In this document: piece after piece, positions 36,975 to 44,229 of the stretch
How positions within the stretch are numbered: the first letter of the stretch is position 1
Layout of the letters: every line of letters begins with the position of its first letter
From: Streptosporangiales bacterium
GTDB taxonomy: Bacteria; Actinomycetota; Actinomycetes; Streptosporangiales; WHSR01
Direction: 5' to 3'
DNA length: 44,229 nt
NCBI GenBank assembly: GCA_009379995.1
Contig: WHSR01000040.1
Coordinates: forward strand, 1 to 44,229
The notes under the pieces: model-generated
The model's database searches: none
Told to the model about the DNA's origin: nothing
What the model saw: the letters and a program-made list of their open reading frames with translations, nothing else
Position numbers and translations under genes: made by a program

Positions 36975-38621
36975 GTGCCACGTCTTGTGCTGGGACCGCT
37001 GCTGCGCTACGTGGACGAGACCACGGCCGCCGTGTGGGTGGAGACGGACGCGCCCTGCGAGGTTGGCGTGCTCGACGCGGCGGCTCGCACCTTCACCGTG
37101 CACGGCCACCACTACGGGCTGGTGGAGATCGAGGGCTTGGCCCCCGGTTCGGTCACCCCCTACACCGTGCTGCTCGACGGGGAGCAGGTCTGGCCCGAGC
37201 CCGACTCGCCGTTCCCGCCGCCCCGGATCCGCACCCTCGACCCGGAAGGACCGCTGCGGCTGGTCTTCGGCTCGTGCCGCAGGAGCGCCCCCCACGACGA
37301 GCTGCACAACCGGGTCTTCGGGGTCGACGCGATGCGGGCGTACGCCAGTCGGCTGGCGGCGGCCTCCCGGGAAGGCCCGGCCGAGGAGTGGCCGGACGCT
37401 CTGCTGCTGCTCGGTGACCAGGTGTACGCCGACTCGCCCTCGGCTGAGGTACGCGCCTTCCTCGCCGCCCGGCGCGACCTCGACGTTCCACCGGGCGCGG
37501 AGGTGGCGGACTTCGCCGAGTACGCCTACCTGTACCGGCAGGCGTGGAGCGAGCCGGTGAGCAGATGGCTGCTGTCGACGGTGCAGACAGCAATGATCTT
37601 CGACGACCACGACATCCGGGACGACTGGAACACCTCGCACGCGTGGCGGCAGCGCATGGGACAGCTGCCCTGGTGGCGGGACCGGATCGTGGCCGGGCTG
37701 GGCTCGTACTGGATCTACCAGCATCTGGGCAACCTGTCGCCCGCCGAGCGCGCCGCCGACCCGGTGCTGGCGGACGTGCGCGAGGCCGCCGGGGACGCCG
37801 GCCCGGTCCTCGACGAGTTCGCGCGGACTGTCGACGCCGAGCCGGAGAGCTATCGGTGGAGCTACGGGCGGGACTTTGCCGGTTCCCGGCTGATCGCGCT
37901 GGACACCCGGTGCGGCAGGGTGTTGCAGCCGGGCCGCCGCGACATCCTCGACCCCCCGGAGTGGGCGTGGTTCGACCGGCTGGCCAAGGGCGGGCGCGAC
38001 CATCTGTTCGTCGCCACCTCGCTGCCGTACCTGCTGCCTGCCTCCGTTCACCACCTGGAGCGGTGGAACGAGGCCGTCTGCGACGGCCGATGGGGGCGGC
38101 GGGCCGCCGCGGCGGCCGAGCGCCTGCGGCAGGCCATCGACCTCGAGCACTGGTCGGCGTTCCAGCGTTCGTTCGACGCCATGGCACGGGTGGCGGCCGA
38201 GGTGGCCGCCGGGCGGCGCGGCACCGCGCCGCGGTCCGTGCTGTTCCTGTCCGGCGACGTCCACTACTCCTACTTCGCCGGGGTGACCAGCACCGACGAG
38301 GGGGCGTCGCCCCGCGGGATGTCGCCGATCTGCCAGGCGGTCTGCTCCCCCGTCCGCAACCCGCTGGACAGGTCCCTGCGGTGGGCCAGCCGGCTGAGCT
38401 CCACGCGGGCGGGCGCACTGGTGGGCCGGGCGCTCTGCCGAATCGCCGGTACCCTGGCGAGCCCGCTGGACTGGCGAATCGAGCGCGGCCCGTGGTTCCA
38501 CAACTGCCTGCTCACCCTGGAGGTGGACGGCCGGAGCTGCTCGCTGCATTGGGAAGCCGCCGACCTGGACGGCACCGGCGATCCGGCGCTGCACCGGGTG
38601 GATACCGTACGACTGCGCTGA
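36975..38621 (+). CDS. PhoD-like alkaline phosphatase/metallophosphatase
   Basis: 548 residues. An N-terminal beta domain (about 1-95, LVLGPLLRYVDETTAAVWVET) is followed by the PhoD metallophosphatase core: FGSCRR, LLLLGDQVYADSP, FDDHDIRDDWN and SGDVHYSYFA, holding the expected metal ligands. No signal peptide is visible, so it is probably cytoplasmic, unlike classic secreted PhoD. GTG start 25 bases after the GlfT1-like gene. The substrate is probably a phosphodi- or monoester; a link to the glycan locus is possible but only positional. Confidence 0.88.
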   Translation: MPRLVLGPLLRYVDETTAAVWVETDAPCEVGVLDAAARTFTVHGHHYGLVEIEGLAPGSVTPYTVLLDGEQVWPEPDSPFPPPRIRTLDPEGPLRLVFGSCRRSAPHDELHNRVFGVDAMRAYASRLAAASREGPAEEWPDALLLLGDQVYADSPSAEVRAFLAARRDLDVPPGAEVADFAEYAYLYRQAWSEPVSRWLLSTVQTAMIFDDHDIRDDWNTSHAWRQRMGQLPWWRDRIVAGLGSYWIYQHLGNLSPAERAADPVLADVREAAGDAGPVLDEFARTVDAEPESYRWSYGRDFAGSRLIALDTRCGRVLQPGRRDILDPPEWAWFDRLAKGGRDHLFVATSLPYLLPASVHHLERWNEAVCDGRWGRRAAAAAERLRQAIDLEHWSAFQRSFDAMARVAAEVAAGRRGTAPRSVLFLSGDVHYSYFAGVTSTDEGASPRGMSPICQAVCSPVRNPLDRSLRWASRLSSTRAGALVGRALCRIAGTLASPLDWRIERGPWFHNCLLTLEVDGRSCSLHWEAADLDGTGDPALHRVDTVRLR

Positions 38622-38644
38622 AGGTTGGAGAAGGAGGTGCCCCG

Positions 38645-39529
38645 GTGACGACGGTGGGGTTCATAGGTCTGGGGATCATGGGGTTGCCGATGGCCGGCAA
38701 CCTGGTGAAGGCCGGCTACGACGTGGCGGGGTACAACCGCAGCCACGGCAAGGTCGACAGGTTCGTGTCGAACGGCGGCCGGGGCGCGTCCAGCGTCGCC
38801 GAGGCCGTACGCGGCGCGGACATCGTCATCACCATGCTTCCCGACTCCCCCGACGTCGAGGAGGTAGTGCTCGGCGAGGACGGGGTCCTCGCGAACGCCG
38901 CATCCGGCGCGCTGCTCATCGAGATGAGCACGGTCCGGCCAGCGACCGCCCGCCGGCTCGCCGAGGAGGCCACAGGCACTGGCGTACGGGTGCTGGACGC
39001 ACCCGTGAGTGGCGGGGAGCAGGGCGCCATCGACGGCACGCTGTCCATCATGGTCGGCGGCGAGGAGTCCGACGTCGCCGCGGCCGGCTCCGTCCTCGAG
39101 ATCCTCGGGGGGACCGTCGTGCACGTGGGGCCGCACGGCGCCGGCCAGACCGTGAAGGCGGCGAACCAGCTCATCGTGGCCGGCACCATCGAGCTGGTCG
39201 CCGAGGCTATCGTGTTCCTTGAGTGCCACGGCGTCGACACCGAGTCCGCGGTACGCGTGCTCGCGGGCGGGCTGGCCGGGAACCGGATCCTCGACCGCAA
39301 GGCGGCAGGCATGCTGGCCCGCGACTTCAAGCCCGGCTTCCGGGTGGAACTGCACCACAAGGACCTCGGGATCGTCCAGGCCGCGGCGCGCGAGGCCGGC
39401 GTCGTCGTCCCGCTCGGCGCGGCGGTCGCCCAGCTGATGGCGTCGCTGCAGGCCCAGGGGCACGGGGGCCTCGACCACAGCGCCCTGCTCTCACTCGTGG
39501 AGCAGCTCTCCGGGCGCACCCCGCGCTAG
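38645..39529 (+). CDS. NAD(P)-dependent beta-hydroxyacid dehydrogenase (GlxR-like)
   Basis: 294 residues. Rossmann motif VGFIGLGIMGLPMAGNLVKA at the N terminus, substrate motif DAPVSGGEQGA (about 119-129) and the catalytic lysine region GAGQTVKAANQ (about 164-174). The closest type is 2-hydroxy-3-oxopropionate (tartronate semialdehyde) reductase, with 3-hydroxyisobutyrate dehydrogenase as an alternative. GTG start with GGAGAAGGAGG upstream, 23 bases after the phosphatase. It ends at the palindrome at 39539. Confidence 0.88.
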   Translation: MTTVGFIGLGIMGLPMAGNLVKAGYDVAGYNRSHGKVDRFVSNGGRGASSVAEAVRGADIVITMLPDSPDVEEVVLGEDGVLANAASGALLIEMSTVRPATARRLAEEATGTGVRVLDAPVSGGEQGAIDGTLSIMVGGEESDVAAAGSVLEILGGTVVHVGPHGAGQTVKAANQLIVAGTIELVAEAIVFLECHGVDTESAVRVLAGGLAGNRILDRKAAGMLARDFKPGFRVELHHKDLGIVQAAAREAGVVVPLGAAVAQLMASLQAQGHGGLDHSALLSLVEQLSGRTPR

Positions 39530-39538
39530 GTCCGCACT

Positions 39539-39605
39539 ACGCCGAGATCTATGTTGTGGGGGTCCAAACCGGACAAAACTACCCCCATAACATAGATCTC
39601 GGCGT
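39539..39605. repeat. Inverted repeat of a second type, between convergent genes
   Basis: Two 25-base arms (39539-39563, 39581-39605) with a single G-U-type mismatch and a 17-base loop. The arm begins ACGCCGAGATCTATG and shares the GCCG-GATCT core with the other palindromes (GGCCGTGATCTTG). The right arm encodes the last residues (PRSMLWG) and stop of the channel gene. Confidence 0.8.
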
Positions 39606-40430
39606 ACGTCCGTCGCGTAGCCTCTCCGCGCGAAGTGCCTCCACCTCTACCCGAAGCGCCCGCAGCTCGGCCAGCAGGATGGCGTTCATCTTCTCCTCGC
39701 GCTCCTCCTCGCGCTCCTCACGCTCGTCGAGGTCGGCCTGGGTCTCGCTCCTGACCTGCGACTCCATGGCGCTGACCACGACACCTATGAAGAGGTTCAG
39801 CACCACGAAGGTGGACAGCAGGATGTAGACGACGAAGAAGATCCACGCCATAGGCTGCGCGTCCATCACGTCGCGCGCCACCTCCGGCCACCCCTCACCG
39901 GTCATCACCTGGAAGAGCGTGAAGAGCGAAACGCCGAGGTTTCCGAAGTATTCCGGCGAGGCCCCGGCGAACAGCTTCGTCGCCATCACCCCGGCGATGT
40001 ACACGATGAGGGCCAGCAACCCGATGATCGAGGCCACCCCCGGTACCGCGCTCAGCAGCGCCGCGACGACCCGCCGCATGCTGGGCACCCTCGAAACCAG
40101 CCGCAGCGCCCGGAGGATCCGCAGGGCCCGCAGCACCGACAGCCCGCCCGAGGTGGGCAGCAACGAGACGCCGATCACGAGGAAGTCGAAGCAGTTCCAA
40201 GGTTCTAGGAAGAAGCGAGCCCGGTGTGCGTACAGGCGGAGGCAGAGCTCCACCACGAAGATCCCCAACGCCGTGCGATCCACCGCGTGCAGCACGGAGC
40301 CGAATCTCTCCACCAGCGCGGGCGACGTCTCGCAGCCGAGGGTCGCGGCGTTGACCACGATGACCACAGTGATCGCGTGCTGGAAGGGAGACGAGTCGAC
40401 GAGGCCGCGAACCCTTTCACGCCAGGTCAA
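39579..40430 (-). CDS. Voltage-gated cation channel of the NaChBac class with a Cav-like filter
   Basis: 283 residues, one six-helix unit that would form a tetramer. S1 is about 15-33, S2-S3 about 50-92 (FLEPWNCFDFLVIGVSL), and S4 is VLRALRILRALRLVSRV with arginines at 101, 104, 107, 110 and 114. The pore helix LFTLFQVM leads to the filter TGEGWPEV (177-184), S6 is about 195-222, and a charged coiled coil (225-270) follows, as in bacterial sodium channels. NaChBac has TLESW at the filter; TGEGW is closer to eukaryotic calcium-channel repeats. The C-terminal tail is supplied by the inverted repeat. It is the last gene of a three-gene membrane cassette. Confidence 0.87.
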   Translation of the reverse strand: MTWRERVRGLVDSSPFQHAITVVIVVNAATLGCETSPALVERFGSVLHAVDRTALGIFVVELCLRLYAHRARFFLEPWNCFDFLVIGVSLLPTSGGLSVLRALRILRALRLVSRVPSMRRVVAALLSAVPGVASIIGLLALIVYIAGVMATKLFAGASPEYFGNLGVSLFTLFQVMTGEGWPEVARDVMDAQPMAWIFFVVYILLSTFVVLNLFIGVVVSAMESQVRSETQADLDEREEREEEREEKMNAILLAELRALRVEVEALRAERLRDGRTPRSMLWG

Positions 40431-40506
40431 CGAAGGACTCCAGTCGGTGACGAAACGATCCCTATATGCGGAGCAACACTAGCCGTACCGGATGCCGCCT
40501 CGGCCG

Positions 40507-41523
40507 TCAGGTCGCGATGATGATGTACGCGGTCGCGCCGAGGTAGAAGGCCGCCCAGGTAGAAACGAACGGCACCGAGAAGCGCCCGCCCCGATGCACG
40601 GCGAGCAGGCACAGCGCCCCGCCGGCGAGCGCGCACGCCGCGGCGACCGTCGGCGCCGCGGCCAGCTCCCAGGTGGTGAACGCCATGCCCACGGCCACCG
40701 GCAGCATCGACTGGAAGACCATGGCACCCGTGATGTTGCCGAGCGCGAGCGTGTCCTTGCCCCCTCGTACCCACAGGAAGCTGTTGAACTTCTCCGGCAG
40801 CTCGCTGGCCAGCGGCGCGAGCACCAGGGCGAGCACCAGAGCGGACACCCCAATGGTGTGTGCGATGGCCTCCACTTCGTGGACGAACAGGTGCGCACCG
40901 CCCACGATGAGGCCGAGCCCGACGACGACCTGCAGCACGATCTGCGCGTTGTGGGGCGGGTCGTGCTTGCTGGGGTCGAAGAACAGGTCGTGCAGCTCCT
41001 CGCCCTCTTCGTCGCCCCTGCTGGCGGCGATGGTGCGCCACGCGTACGCCGCGTAGGCCACCACGAACACCACCGCCGCGGCGATGTGCAGCGGTCGTAT
41101 CGGGACGAGGCCGAGCACCAACGCGATCGCCAGGAAGATCATGAACACCACGAGGTCCCGTTCGGTGGACACTCGCCCGGCCTGTATCACCGCGCCCTGC
41201 TGGCGCCGGCCGCGGAAGACGTACGCCGAGACCCCGACGAGCGCCAGCGCCAGCGTGCCCAGCAGGAACGGGGCGCCGATGACCGCGCCGATGGCGACCT
41301 GTCCGCCCTCCTCGCCCGAGATGATCGCGACGACCGGGATCAAGGACTCCGGCAGCGCGGTGGCGACGGCCGCCAGGATGCTCCCCGTCGCTCCCCGACC
41401 CAGGTTGAGCCGCGCGCCGGCCCACTCGACGGCGTTGGTGAACAGATACGCCCCGCCGAGCAACAGGGCGAAGCTGAGTACGAGGAGCAGAGAGGAGACG
41501 ACCACGCGGCAGATCGTAGCCAC
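40507..41523 (-). CDS. CaCA-superfamily Ca2+/cation exchanger
   Basis: 338 residues with about ten membrane helices and the two alpha repeats of the superfamily: GSILAAVATALPESLIPVVA (near 47-66) and LVLAPLASELPEKFNSFLW (near 233-251), each with the ion-binding Glu in ALPE or ELPE. A cytoplasmic acidic loop (GDEEGEELHDLFFDPSKHD) lies between the halves. Such proteins extrude Ca2+ in exchange for Na+ or H+. GTG start, no clear ribosome site. It lies 76 bases upstream of the channel gene on the same strand, suggesting coupled calcium or sodium entry and export. Confidence 0.87.
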   Translation of the reverse strand: MATICRVVVSSLLLVLSFALLLGGAYLFTNAVEWAGARLNLGRGATGSILAAVATALPESLIPVVAIISGEEGGQVAIGAVIGAPFLLGTLALALVGVSAYVFRGRRQQGAVIQAGRVSTERDLVVFMIFLAIALVLGLVPIRPLHIAAAVVFVVAYAAYAWRTIAASRGDEEGEELHDLFFDPSKHDPPHNAQIVLQVVVGLGLIVGGAHLFVHEVEAIAHTIGVSALVLALVLAPLASELPEKFNSFLWVRGGKDTLALGNITGAMVFQSMLPVAVGMAFTTWELAAAPTVAAACALAGGALCLLAVHRGGRFSVPFVSTWAAFYLGATAYIIIAT

Positions 41524-41586
41524 CGCATCGGAACGTCCGTGGCCGGGTCCGCAGACTCCTGCTTCCGGCTAAGCGATCACAGGGAT

Positions 41587-41949
41587 TCAGCCGAGAAGCT
41601 GGAGACGCAGCACCCACAACGCGACGCCCGCCGCAAACAGCGCCACGACCAGCGCAACCCGCCCGGCCTGCGCGAGGAAGGGTCGCGCGGAGGTGCCCGG
41701 CGCCGGACCGGCCGGCAGATTCGGGTCCCTCCCGGCCGCCCGGACGCCGATCACTCCCGCGGCCACGAAACAGACGAGCGTCCCGGCGGTGAGCACGTGC
41801 GGCAAGAAGATCAGGTGGGCCAGCACACCCGCGGACAGCAGGCCGAAGAGAACGCCCACGCCGGCCTGCCGCGCCCTGCGGAACCACAGCGGCTTGGGCG
41901 GCGCCTGCGGGCGCGACCTGCCGGTCGAGTCCTGGTCCTCCGGGGGCAT
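41587..41949 (-). CDS. Small membrane protein upstream of the exchanger
   Basis: 120 residues: a proline/arginine-rich cytoplasmic N terminus of about 28 residues, then three hydrophobic segments (about 30-48, 50-68 and 97-117) separated by a Pro/Gly/Ala-rich loop (GRDPNLPAGPAPGTSARP). ATG with GAGGAG 5 bases upstream. No family recognised. It is 63 bases upstream of the exchanger in the same direction and is probably cotranscribed, so an accessory role is possible. Confidence 0.65.
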   Translation of the reverse strand: MPPEDQDSTGRSRPQAPPKPLWFRRARQAGVGVLFGLLSAGVLAHLIFLPHVLTAGTLVCFVAAGVIGVRAAGRDPNLPAGPAPGTSARPFLAQAGRVALVVALFAAGVALWVLRLQLLG

Positions 41950-41997
41950 GGATCTCCTCGTCCGAGCCCTTCGCGATCACCGGGGCCGCACAGTATC

Positions 41998-42010
41998 ATG
42001 ATCGGATCAT
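41998..42010. promoter_or_regulatory. Palindrome in the promoter region of the secretion-substrate operon
   Basis: ATGATC-G-GATCAT lies 60 bases before the first WXG-like gene and 49 bases before the divergent membrane-protein gene. It is a possible operator for either side. Confidence 0.35.
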
Positions 42011-42069
42011 AGACGTACGCACAGGATCTATCCTGGCGGTGCGGGGGAAACGGGGAGAGTGGGGGATAC

Positions 42070-42402
42070 ATGCCGGACTTTCTTGCTCGGCCGGAGGCGA
42101 TCGACGCCTTCGCCAACCAAGTAGGGGGCCTGGAGGACGACACGGGAACGGCAAAAAACTACGTCCATCAACATCTATCGATCGACTACGGTGACGCGCG
42201 TATGTTTTTCACCGTGGCGCAGGCCTGCAATGACGTGAAAGACGCTGTCGTTTCCAGCCTGAACAGGCTGGGGACAATATGCAATGCCAGCGCTCAGGAA
42301 TTGCACAAGAGCGCGAAGATGTACCGAACCACGGACAAGGAAGAGGCGGCTAGGCTCGACAAGACGTACACCTACGAGGAAGCGGACTCGACTCATGAGT
42401 AG
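42070..42402 (+). CDS. EspC/WXG100-like type VII secretion substrate
   Basis: 110 residues, almost all helical, with no signal peptide: two long helices (about 8-35 and 45-85) separated by a turn, as in EspC/WXG100 helical-hairpin proteins of type VII secretion. The C terminus carries a YxxxD/E-like element (YRTTDKEE, later YTYEEAD), the usual secretion signal. ATG with a GGAGAGTGGGGG stretch upstream. It overlaps the next gene by 8 bases. Local base composition is lower in GC than its neighbours, suggesting transfer. Confidence 0.65.
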   Translation: MPDFLARPEAIDAFANQVGGLEDDTGTAKNYVHQHLSIDYGDARMFFTVAQACNDVKDAVVSSLNRLGTICNASAQELHKSAKMYRTTDKEEAARLDKTYTYEEADSTHE

Positions 42403-43111
42403 CCCAGCCGCTGAGCTCACCGAACCACAGCCCCAGGAGCTCATACCGGATCTTGTCAACCAGTTCCTCTCCTTCCCGGATCTGGTCAGCCCGACGCACT
42501 GGATGCTCTGGGCGATCGAAAAGGTTTGTGGGGTCAACCCTGGCGAATGGTTGGCGGAGGAGTTCACCGGAGACTGGGAGTCCGTTTCGAAGGCGGGTTC
42601 GGCCCTTTCGAATCTTGCGAATTTCGACAACACGTTCACGAAGAACCTCGACGACGGCGTGCACGGCATGCTCGACAACTGGCACAGCAACGCCGCCTTC
42701 GCCTGCTCTCAATACTTCAACAAGGTCTCGGGGGCGCTCAAGGAACAGGTTTCCGCGCTGGACGAGGTCGCGAAGGAATTTCAGACCCTCGCGCAGGGGA
42801 TCAAATCCACCGCCTCGGCCATCATGGGCGGCCTGGAGACACTGGTGGACTGGCTCCTCGCCGCGGCCCTGGAGGCGGCCGCCGCCGCTGCCTCGAGCTG
42901 GACAATCGTCGGCGGAATCCTCGGTGGCGCCGCCGCCGCGTTCAGCATCACCAAGGCGATGGGAGCGTGGGGGAAGATCGTCGAGATGCACGGCCACGCA
43001 TGGAACGTCGCCCAGGGCTTCGTCGGCCTTTGCGCCGGATATATGGGTGCGCTGCGGGGGATGGAGAACCATCCCCCGCCTGCCGGCGCATACAACCATC
43101 CGGGAGCTTGA
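42395..43111 (+). CDS. Larger WXG-like type VII secretion-associated protein
   Basis: 238 residues. A WxxN/A element in LDNWHSNAAFACSQYF (about 89-104) is like the WXG turn of larger T7 substrates, followed by a coiled helix (LKEQVSALDEVAKEFQTLAQ) and a hydrophobic Ala-rich segment (AAALEAAAAAASSWTIVGGI, about 151-170) that may enter a membrane. No toxin domain is visible. ATG overlaps the end of the preceding gene, so translation is coupled. It may be the partner or carrier of the first protein. Confidence 0.65.
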   Translation: MSSPAAELTEPQPQELIPDLVNQFLSFPDLVSPTHWMLWAIEKVCGVNPGEWLAEEFTGDWESVSKAGSALSNLANFDNTFTKNLDDGVHGMLDNWHSNAAFACSQYFNKVSGALKEQVSALDEVAKEFQTLAQGIKSTASAIMGGLETLVDWLLAAALEAAAAAASSWTIVGGILGGAAAAFSITKAMGAWGKIVEMHGHAWNVAQGFVGLCAGYMGALRGMENHPPPAGAYNHPGA

Positions 43112-43112
43112 C

Positions 43113-43364
43113 ATGAGTAGCCCTCGCGAAGAGCCCATGATCGACATCGCCCGGGGCGACCCGGTGCGGTCCCGCCAGCTCCGCGCCGCGCTGAAGACCC
43201 TCCGCGACCGCAGCAACGACCGCGAATTCCGCCGGCTCGTCGACGACGTGCTGGCCGGCCGGCGCGCCCTGCGGGACGTCGCCCGAACACAGACGTTCGA
43301 CAGGGTCGTCACCCCGCTGGCGCATGTCCGACGAGGAACGCGAGCAGCTGCGCCGCCAGGGTGA
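43113..43364 (+). CDS. Third protein of the secretion-substrate operon, possibly frameshifted
   Basis: 83 residues as read. The part to about residue 70 (DPVRSRQLRAALKTLRDRSN, then FRRLVDDVLAGRRALRDVA) is helical and looks genuine. The last dozen residues (VRRGTRAAAPPG) look like out-of-frame coding. The +1 frame from 43324 reads MSDEEREQLRRQGEEGYERL, a natural continuation. It starts one base after the previous stop. Function is unknown; position suggests a cytosolic partner or chaperone of the two substrates. Confidence 0.55.
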   Translation: MSSPREEPMIDIARGDPVRSRQLRAALKTLRDRSNDREFRRLVDDVLAGRRALRDVARTQTFDRVVTPLAHVRRGTRAAAPPG

Positions 43365-43434
43365 AGAGGGATACGAGCGGCTCAACAAACAGCTCAAGGA
43401 CGCCGAGGATCGGCACCGCCGACGCCGCCCTTGA
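43324..43434 (+). CDS. 36-codon frame, probably the true C terminus of the preceding gene
   Basis: MSDEEREQLRRQGEEGYERL continues to KDAEDRHRRRRP: charged and helical, in the frame next to the preceding gene and overlapping its last 41 bases. Either a small coupled ORF or, more likely, the rest of a gene of about 105 codons split by a one-base change near 43320. Confidence 0.4.
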   Translation: MSDEEREQLRRQGEEGYERLNKQLKDAEDRHRRRRP

Positions 43435-43524
43435 TCGGGCCCTGTCTGCCGCGCCCGTTGCACCTTCCCCGAATATCAGTTGCGATCGCGCGGAGACGCG
43501 GACCGTTTGTCTTACATCTCGTCT

Positions 43525-43550
43525 TACGTGATCGACTACGACATCACGTA
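43525..43550. promoter_or_regulatory. Toxin-antitoxin operator
   Basis: TACGTGAT and ATCACGTA are perfect 8-bp arms around 10 bases, ending 10 bases before the antitoxin ATG. A -10-like TACGAT (43549-43554) is 6 bases before the ATG, suggesting a leaderless message controlled by the antitoxin. Confidence 0.6.
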
Positions 43551-43560
43551 CGATTTGTGT

Positions 43561-43791
43561 ATGACCACGATTACGGTACGCGCCGACAGCGAGGTCGAGC
43601 AGGCCCTCGCCGAGCTGACCGCGGACGGTCGCAGCCAGTCGGCCGCTGTCCGAGAGGCCATTCTCTTCGCCCACCGCGCTCATCGGGCGGAGCGGCTTCG
43701 CGCCGAGGCCGAGGCGATCGCCGCGGATCCCGAGGATCGCGCCGAGATGCGGGCGGTACAGGCCGACATGGAGTCGCTGCGTGCGTGGTGA
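43561..43791 (+). CDS. Ribbon-helix-helix antitoxin of a MazEF-type pair
   Basis: 76 residues. The strand MTTITVRADSEVEQALAEL followed by SQSAAVREAI is a ribbon-helix-helix DNA-binding domain; the acidic C-terminal half (EAEAIAADPEDRAEMRAVQ) is the usual disordered toxin-binding tail. The frame could be extended upstream to 43480, but ATG 43561 begins exactly at the ribbon strand and follows the operator. It overlaps the toxin gene by 11 bases. Confidence 0.85.
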   Translation: MTTITVRADSEVEQALAELTADGRSQSAAVREAILFAHRAHRAERLRAEAEAIAADPEDRAEMRAVQADMESLRAW

Positions 43792-44095
43792 CGTGTACCG
43801 GCTCCGCGCACCTCGCGATACACGCGGAAACGAGCAGCGCGGGACCCTGTACGCCGTGGTCGTCCAGTCCGATCTGCTGCCGCTGTCGACGTGGCTGGTC
43901 GCGCCCACCTCGAGCAGCGCGCGCCCGGCCAGCTTCCGTCCGGAAATCGAGCTGGACGGGAAGCTCACCCGGGTGCTCGTTGAACAGACGACCGCGATCG
44001 ACCCGCAACGTCTCGGCGACTACGCGGGACGGCTCACCAGCGCGGAGCAAGGCGAGGTCGATGACGCCTTGCGGAGGCTACTTGGCCTCACCTAG
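43781..44095 (+). CDS. MazF/PemK-family endoribonuclease toxin
   Basis: 104 residues: RGDVYRLRAP at the N terminus (catalytic Arg region), GTLYAVVVQSD, LVAPTSS, and the conserved VLVEQTTAIDPQRLG, typical of MazF proteins, which cut mRNA at short motifs. GTG start inside the antitoxin's 3' end, so the two are coupled with the antitoxin first. It is followed by an IS element within 80 bases. Confidence 0.9.
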   Translation: MRGDVYRLRAPRDTRGNEQRGTLYAVVVQSDLLPLSTWLVAPTSSSARPASFRPEIELDGKLTRVLVEQTTAIDPQRLGDYAGRLTSAEQGEVDDALRRLLGLT

Positions 44096-44170
44096 GAGCG
44101 CGCTGAAAAGGGGCTGGGCGGTGGCGGCGTTTTGTCGGCTTGGTGTTCGGGGATCCGGGATGATCTTCTT

Positions 44171-44229
44171 ATGCAGGGTTTCGAGCGGGGGGATCGGCAG
44201 TTTCTGGATGCGGCGGCGTTGGCCGGTCA
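44171..44229 (+). mobile_element. 5' end of an IS1182-type transposase, cut by the window edge
   Basis: From the ATG at 44171 the frame reads MQGFERGDRQFLDAAALAG, the characteristic N terminus of IS1182-family transposases in actinomycetes. Only 19 codons are in the window. The element's left end must lie between 44096 and 44170, where a G-rich stretch is seen, but I cannot place the terminal repeat. Confidence 0.65.

Noticed and set aside
39579..40430. Potassium channel
   Set aside because: There is no TVGYG-type filter; the pore reads TGEGW and the S6 and coiled-coil layout fit the bacterial sodium/calcium channel class.

Overview
The window reads as chromosomal DNA of a high-GC Gram-positive actinomycete. 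Coding is dense, GTG starts are frequent, and there is an F420-type luciferase-like oxidoreductase, WXG100/EspC-like secretion substrates, a galactofuranose pathway and several actinobacterial small-protein families (DUF5709, DUF2795, DUF2267). A Micromonosporaceae-like host is my inference from overall style; no rRNA or tRNA gene is present to test it.

Layout. 0.1-5 kb: a 3'-truncated aconitase with a cupin partner, a divergent metal-dependent amidohydrolase, nucleoside diphosphate kinase and a methyltransferase preceded by a 16-codon ORF. 5-12 kb: an ATC-hydrolase-family protein, an Fpg/Nei DNA glycosylase, three small stress-type proteins, a CorC/HlyC membrane protein, a decayed DMT-transporter gene and a Baeyer-Villiger-type monooxygenase. 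12-22 kb: metabolic genes (FGD-like oxidoreductase with a frameshift, TAT-exported PHP-domain protein, threonine-dehydratase-like enzyme, MBL hydrolase, FAH-family hydrolase), then a frameshifted ABC-F gene with a structured leader, and a transketolase. 22-26 kb: a small island edged by two IS630-type transposase tails, holding a broken antitoxin gene, a MarR regulator with a clear operator and a membrane protein; next a DrrAB-type exporter divergent from a TetR regulator with a 40-bp operator. 26-28 kb: GGCT-like protein, CPA1 antiporter and a small protein. 28-37 kb: a galactofuranan-type glycan cassette (GT2, Glf, GlfT2, ABC permease and ATPase, all overlapping or closely spaced), then a sulfotransferase-like protein and a GlfT1-like glycosyltransferase. 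37-42 kb: PhoD-like phosphatase, GlxR-like reductase, and a cassette of small membrane protein, CaCA exchanger and voltage-gated channel with a calcium-channel-like filter. 42-44.2 kb: a type VII secretion substrate operon, a MazEF toxin-antitoxin pair and the start of an IS1182-type transposase cut by the window edge.

Three features cross gene boundaries. First, a family of long palindromes (11525, 26254, 35926, with a distant relative at 39539) sits at gene ends; the copies share outer arms while their centres differ in sequence but stay palindromic. Second, several otherwise intact genes carry single-base frameshifts, which may be sequence errors. Third, some small stress-type genes have stress-sigma-like GNNT-N15-GGGTAN boxes. 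The most interesting candidates are the ABC-F leader with two interlocking perfect helices, the Cav-like channel/exchanger cassette, the covarying palindromes, and the galactofuranan cassette.
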